A stretch of 64,000 nucleotides of DNA from positions 17,546,854 through 17,610,853 of the forward strand of contig CP093830.1 in assembly GCA_033063855.1 (NCBI GenBank), written 5' to 3'. A program made the translations under genes and the position numbers. Of this stretch, positions 61,201 to 64,000 are shown in pieces. The DNA is from Smittia aterrima. Taxonomy: Eukaryota; Arthropoda; Insecta; Diptera; Chironomidae. The first letter of the stretch is position 1. Each line of letters opens with the position of its first letter. The notes beneath the pieces are model-generated. The model did no database searches. It saw only the letters and a program-made list of their open reading frames with translations, and had not been told where the DNA came from.

Positions 61201-62012
61201 TTTGAAGAATGGAAACGCTCCAAAGCAAACGATTGAGTCGGAAAAGCCACCACCAAAGGATCCAAATGGAGGACTTCGAGGTGAGTCTAAAAACAACTTT
61301 AAAGCTTGTTTGAAGATTTAGAAACAAAAAATTTCACAGAGAGTCAATTGATGGATCATGAGCCTCAATGGGACTCACTCATCGGTTCACAGAATTCTCT
61401 CAAAGCACAAAGTAATGACGACGACACTGATATGGACACTGACGATCTGTTGGTAAGCAATGATCCGTCATCGCTCGCAAATCTTGCACCTATGTCATCA
61501 ATCTCTGAAGTAACGTTAGATAAGTTTCCTTAGTTCTTTAGAAGCTCTTTAAACTTAAATCTTCTCTTGTTGTAAGCAATGTTGCGCAATAACTCCAACG
61601 CTTAATTAGAATTTATGTTGAATGTTACTTAAGCCATGAGAAACTGCATGAATAATAAAGTTATGTGCCTAACTAGTCTAATGAACATAAAAACTTCTTT
61701 TGAATGTCAATTTAAGTCTCAGGCATGAATTAACGAAAATCATTTTTTGGTGAGTTGCTTCGAGATTCTTAAGCTTTGATACTAACTTATTTCTTCTATC
61801 ATTTCTTTTAGAAAAACGACGAATCGTCCGATAAGAACACAAGATTCTTCCCCAAGAATCCTCGACAACGACAAATCTCTTTTCCTCCTCCCAAACTTAA
61901 CACTCAACTTCATTTTTTGATTGAAGAGAATGACGAAGAAGAAGATGATCAAGAAGATGAAGCATCGAACAAATCATCAGACACGAATAGTTTCGAAGTT
62001 ATCGAGAGTTGA
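55278..62012 (+). CDS. axo: Axotactin-like neurexin-superfamily protein (Kunitz, laminin G, EGF, single TM)
   Basis: Fourteen exons: 55278-55386, 55447-55602, 55661-56049, 56102-56285, 56341-56625, 56686-58273, 58325-58539, 58595-58973, 59022-59290, 59346-60402, 60451-60626, 60678-61280, 61340-61452, 61812-62012; 1907 residues. Drosophila axotactin is glia-derived, localises to axon tracts and affects electrical excitability. A signal peptide precedes a Kunitz domain (C33, C42, C58, C66, C80, C84; P1 residue K43). Then come six laminin-G modules and four EGF modules, with a CNTNAP-type fibrinogen-like remnant (GSCPCA...CNC) before the fourth laminin G. EGF marks include CSRDNLCFVGSRC and PNPCKNGGQC. 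A membrane segment lies at about 1694-1714 (FVFIVLISLFIIIIICCVI), followed by a polar cytoplasmic tail with an acidic end. The first ATG after in-frame non-ATG codons was chosen because it begins the signal peptide. Confidence 0.85.
61453..61533 (+). other. axo: Alternative 3' end of axotactin (intron retention)
   Basis: If the donor GTAAGC at 61453 is skipped, the frame adds 26 codons (VSNDPSSLANL...TLDKFP) and stops at TAG 61531-61533, giving 1867 residues. A usable AATAAA at 61654-61659, inside the intron, would polyadenylate this form. The spliced form instead uses the 67-codon exon 61812-62012 with an acidic tail ending SFEVIES. Both remain in frame. Confidence 0.55.
61654..61659 (+). 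terminator. Intronic poly(A) signal for the short axotactin form
   Basis: AATAAA 121 nt after the intron-retained stop codon; supports a real alternative 3' end. Confidence 0.5.
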
Positions 62013-62376
62013 ATGGCATTTGCTAATTTGTCTCCTCGACGTCAAAGAGTGAAAAATTTAAACTTAAGACAAAATTTTCCACTTCCTCTGTCAGACATTA
62101 AATAATTTTGTGATAAGCGATTTGAAGCTTTGAAGAAGTTTACTTGTGTTCCTTTATGGTAAACTGAAATGATCGAATTGAAAGAGAGAATTATGATTTT
62201 ACATTTCATAGACTTTTCACTTTATTCCTTCCATCATCAGAATTGAACTAAAGGTTACAGAAAGAAATTTAGGCGAAACAAGGAAATTCGAAGATTGACG
62301 AACTGTTGACTGTTCAACGGTCCCAGAAAAGTAAGAATCTTCACGAATAAAAGTTTCTTATCATCATCAACTCGAT
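62013..62376. other. Convergent spacer between axotactin and Ada2a
   Basis: About 360 nt holding both 3' UTRs. ATTAAA at 62098-62103 could serve axotactin; TTTATT at 62221-62226 is AATAAA on the minus strand and could serve Ada2a. No coding sequence. Confidence 0.5.
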
Positions 62377-64000
62377 CTAATCGATTGACGTCTTTCGAAC
62401 CCAACCAGATGTGCTCAAATGCTTGAGGATTAGCTTCTCTGTCGGATCAGTTTCGTTGAGTTTCGGGTTGCTGAGAAGAACAGTTTTTATAGTAAGATAA
62501 CGAGTAGGTGGTATGTTGAGAGTTGAACACAGCTGACTCTCGTTGAACGAAAGAAGATGACCGCCCAGTAGCATTGGGTCGACTGTTTGATTATCCGAGG
62601 AGCTTTTGCTGCTGGATGATGCGTCGAAGTAAGCAGGGCCGGCGGTGAGGAGCGTGGATCTTTGGCCTGTGAAATTTGAGTTTGTTTCCCTTTCGACGTT
62701 TCTGTAAATAAATTTCAAATCGTTAATTTTAAAACAATCAGAGAAACCAGAAGATCGACTTACTCTCTTTTTGGTGGTTCCATTAACTCCAGCTGATGAT
62801 ACCTCGCTGACGTGCCCATTGCCAATTTGTCGTCGTGATGAGGAAAAGTGGCTTCGCTTTGGTGAGCCGGCTAAAATATGACGAACGTAACCACCTTGTG
62901 CTTTCAGTTGCCCATTCGAGCCACTCAGACATGCAAGCTGTTTCAATTTAAGCAAAGACATGGAAAAAGAAGAAAATTTAATGAAAAAATCAGTTTGAAA
63001 TTTTCTTTCAATCGTCAAGTAAAAGATTTTTTTTGCTGATGTCAAGCAATCGAAACAAACAACAACTCAAAGTGCCATTAAGGGAAAGATATAAAATAAT
63101 TACAGCGACAAAGAATTTTTCATTTCAACTTTTCCATGTTTTCTTTTTCTTCATATCATTAATCATCGAATGAACTAAACTGTGAAGTGCAGTCTTCAAC
63201 CTAGCCCAGCTTGCATGTCAAAAGTTTCTCGTTGAATAAAAAGTTATAAGTAGTGAAAACTGAAAAGCGTGAGAACGAATCAATCGCACTCTTCACATGT
63301 TAATTAGCAAACTCTGCACATTAAACTAAATGTCCTTCTTCGTTCTCGCGCTTTCCATCCTAATTATTTTCAGATTAAAATATATTTTTCATTTCTTCCC
63401 AGCGGTAATATTAATAAAATGAAGGGGAATCTGTGCTTCAAGAGCTCTCAAGGATGGAGGTTGATGGCGAAAAGTTGAATGAAAAATATATGAAGAAAAA
63501 GAAAATTTTGCTGTGCTCACCGTTTTTCCATGACCGAAGGGGCCCGTGCTTCGATGCTGATTCGCAGCTGCATGCTTCTCGAAGTGATCACATTCATCAA
63601 TCTTTGTCAGTCCATTCCAACGATAGCGGCACAGTTCGGTAAGGCGAATACGCAGAATTCTCTCGCGTTCTAGTGAGTTGATAAGTCGTTCATGGGCCTC
63701 GTTGGAATAAAACTGTCGAAAGTTCTTCAAACTCAGTCGTAATCCTCGTTCATCTTTTGTCTGGTTTACGTTCTTAACTTTTCCGTTCTCAAATTTACGG
63801 AAGAAGTCATGAATTAATTTGTAATCGCGAACCAGACGTTTCTTTCTGGAACGTTCTCTCAGTCGTCTGTTGTAGATATCTACTTGTGCTAACTTCAATG
63901 CTGTTTCAATCTCATCATCTTCAGGCGCTAGAGCTAAGTTAGACACGAGTTGTTCAGCTGTCGGATCGTATTCCCGTTCGAAGTCATCACGGTTTGGCAT
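62377..64000 (-). CDS. Ada2a: Transcriptional adaptor Ada2a, C-terminal part (cut by window edge)
   Basis: Exons in transcript order, 64000-63521 (continues beyond the window), 62870-62764, 62701-62377; 303 residues visible. Ada2a is an adaptor subunit of the ATAC histone acetyltransferase complex in flies. The visible part begins MPNRDDFEREYDPTAEQLVS, the conserved segment after the ZZ and SANT domains. A basic helical region follows (ERSRKKRLVRDYKLIHDFF; RILRIRLTELCRYRWNGLTK). The last ~80 residues are a SWIRM domain (LLSFNESQLCSTLNIPPTRY, LILKHLSTSGWV). The ATG at 64000 is probably internal, since ZZ and SANT should precede it. The middle exon was set by phase: its acceptor at 62871-62872 and donor at 62763 join both neighbours in frame, although a different frame runs open across this region. 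Head and promoter lie outside. Confidence 0.87.

Noticed and set aside
1..64000. tRNA, rRNA, CRISPR or prokaryotic operon features
   Set aside because: None seen on reading; tRNA genes could be missed by eye, and a tRNAscan-SE run would settle that point.

Overview
This window is nuclear DNA from an insect, most likely a compact-genome dipteran (a nematoceran midge would fit, but the species cannot be fixed from sequence alone). The reasons are spliced genes with many 50-80 nt GT-AG introns, AT-rich spacers, AATAAA poly(A) signals, and a set of recognisable fly-type genes: Nuak, stum, Ror, axotactin, a divergent ionotropic receptor and Ada2a. There are no bacterial features, CRISPR arrays or recognisable tRNA/rRNA genes. 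Exon joins below were worked out by hand from GT/AG sites and reading phase; each model gives a whole number of codons.

Layout. 1-11.5 kb: no supportable coding sequence, probably upstream or 5' intronic DNA of Nuak. 11.5-23.3 kb (+): a 14-exon Nuak kinase gene with a very large C-terminal exon. 24.5-25.3 kb (+): a small secreted DM9-domain protein. 25.9-30.1 kb (-): a chimeric gene joining a USP7-like MATH/deubiquitinase to a His-Me finger (I-PpoI/HNH-like) module, two Tudor-like domains and three C2H2 fingers. 30.4-31.55 kb (+): a broken TRIP4/ASC-1 copy invaded by a fresh fragment of that chimeric gene between 55-nt direct repeats. 31.7-32.06 kb (-): an unrecognised 62-aa spliced gene. 32.2 kb: a MITE-like inverted-repeat element. 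32.5-34.5 kb (+): THOC1. 34.5-41.3 kb (-): stum, with an internal alternative first exon. 43.0-45.3 kb (-): acid sphingomyelinase. 48.0-50.5 kb (+): Ror receptor tyrosine kinase. 51.2-53.2 kb (+): ionotropic receptor. 55.3-62.0 kb (+): axotactin (Kunitz + laminin G/EGF), with two C-termini. 62.4-64.0 kb (-): 3' part of Ada2a, cut by the window edge.

How the genes relate. Most neighbours are unrelated housekeeping or neural genes rather than a pathway cluster; several (stum, Ror, axotactin, the ionotropic receptor) belong to families known from the nervous system. THOC1 and stum converge with interleaved poly(A) signals. The most unusual segment is 25.9-32.4 kb, where a chimeric gene, a minisatellite at its fusion junction, a disrupted pseudogene carrying an antisense piece of the chimera, and a MITE-like element lie together. 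This looks like a locus of recent rearrangement and is the best candidate here for something undescribed.
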